NCBI RefSeq assembly: GCF_014642675.1
Contig: NZ_BMIS01000012.1
Location: forward strand, 23,844-87,843
Reading direction: 5' to 3'
From: Nesterenkonia cremea
Lineage (GTDB): Bacteria > Actinomycetota > Actinomycetes > Actinomycetales > Micrococcaceae
DNA length: 64,000 nucleotides
Positions 63,664 through 64,000 of this stretch are shown here, piece by piece; the first letter of the stretch is position 1, and the number at the start of each line of letters is the position of its first letter. The translations under genes and the position numbers were made by a program. The notes under the pieces are model-generated. The model was given only the letters and a program-made list of their open reading frames with translations. It did not search any database and was not told the origin of the DNA.

Positions 63664-63699
63664 GGCCTGGATCCTCGTGATTCCGGGGACCCAGGGGCC
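63664..63699 (+). terminator. hairpin after maltokinase-like gene
   Basis: GGCCTGG-TCC-CG pairs with CGGGGACCCAGGGGCC with a bulge, 12 bases after the stop codon. There is no T run, so the assignment is moderate. Confidence 0.55.
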
Positions 63700-63713
63700 G
63701 AGTTCACGCCGAA

Positions 63714-63743
63714 TTTTCATACGGCGAAAAGTGGTGCTAAAGT
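63714..63743 (+). promoter_or_regulatory. candidate strong promoter in terminal gene-free region
   Basis: TTTTCA (63714-63719) and TAAAGT (63738-63743) are separated by 18 bases. An inverted repeat GCCG-n10-CGGC lies at the -35. Promoters of this TAAAGT type are usual for stable RNA genes in the group, which is inference from memory. Confidence 0.4.
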
Positions 63744-64000
63744 ATTGATCCGTGCCCAGGGCGCATGGCTGAGAGGCCAGGCCGGTCGGAAAAGCGGAAT
63801 GCGGACTGATCAGCTTTCCTGGTGTACGATTAAGCGGCAGTTTTGCTGCGTTTGTTCTTTCTTATAAATTAGCTATCTGGTCCTGCATGACTGGACACAG
63901 GGGATTTGTTTTCTCTGGATGGTCTGGTAAGGTTATGCGGCCGGCTGGTTCGGATTGAGGATCATGCGGAAACGCTGATTTGACGAGCTGGTCAGGATGG
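63744..64000 (+). other. gene-free AT-rich leader, possibly of an rRNA operon
   Basis: No reading frame or tRNA is visible in the last 257 bases. The composition shifts to A+T, with TTTGTTCTTTCTTATAAATT (63851-63870), whose TGTTCTTT resembles a boxA antitermination signal. This is what a 16S rRNA leader would look like, but no 16S sequence is reached before the window ends. Confidence 0.35.

Noticed and set aside
63768..63830. TPP-riboswitch-like GGCTGAGA and CTGATC strings
   Set aside because: The order and spacing of the conserved pieces are wrong, the GGGGTGC helix is absent and no thiamine gene follows within the window.

Overview
This window comes from a high-GC Gram-positive chromosome, most likely an actinobacterium of the Micrococcaceae, with a Nesterenkonia-like organism as my best inference. 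The support is the gene content (CarD, a GlxR/Crp-type regulator, ribosomal protein bS22, a MarP-like protease, actinobacterial Tad genes, PurC of actinobacterial type), the gene order, the many GTG starts, and secreted proteins rich in Asp and Glu, as expected for salt tolerance. I have no 16S sequence, so the genus is not established.

Layout. 1-5425: an HTTM-type membrane protein cut by the left edge, a sterol-carrier-like protein coupled to a class 3 asparaginase, a fused PurD-PurC purine enzyme and a voltage-gated cation channel. 5458-12410 (minus strand): a two-gene heterodimeric ABC exporter, a membrane metallophosphoesterase and a class A penicillin-binding protein. 12456-14394: a DUF4177-like small protein, RidA and an ATP-grasp ligase that may add D-aspartate to peptidoglycan. 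14502-21031: crp/glxR, a MarP-like protease, aroQ, acs, nth and a Nudix hydrolase. 21184-29636: a Tad/Flp secretion locus split in two. ssd-tadA-tadB-tadC lie on the plus strand, and flp-tadE-tadE-like on the minus strand. They are separated by an acyltransferase, a DUF4031-HD protein, a thiamine-binding-like protein and an EamA transporter.

29819-36232 carries a metNIQ methionine importer, the DEAH/DUF1998 helicase typical of the Tad neighbourhood and a betaine-homocysteine-methyltransferase-like enzyme. 36431-44842 has a GNAT acetyltransferase, TrhO, a large methyltransferase, topA, a Ppx/GppA phosphatase and a sugar isomerase. From crp to topA the gene order resembles, from memory, the Rv3676-Rv3646 block of Mycobacterium tuberculosis, with local insertions and one inversion.

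44843-51824 is an accessory island of lower and uneven GC. It holds an unknown gene followed by a complete type I restriction-modification operon, hsdM-hsdS-hsdR, inserted between housekeeping genes. 51825-63652 is housekeeping again: proC, a TrkH/TrkA potassium uptake pair, acuC, bS22 (31 aa), a glutaredoxin-like protein, a lipoprotein, carD, fused ispDF, cysS, rlmB-like and a degenerate maltokinase-like protein. The last 348 bases have no gene and look like a strong promoter with an AT-rich untranslated leader, possibly of an rRNA operon just outside the window.

Functional links. acs, acuC and crp/glxR together suggest control of acetate activation by transcription and by lysine deacetylation. 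The penicillin-binding protein and the ATP-grasp ligase are both candidates for wall synthesis. metNIQ and the methyltransferase at 35183 both concern methionine. Many genes have a -10-like hexamer 6-8 nt before the start codon, which predicts leaderless mRNAs.
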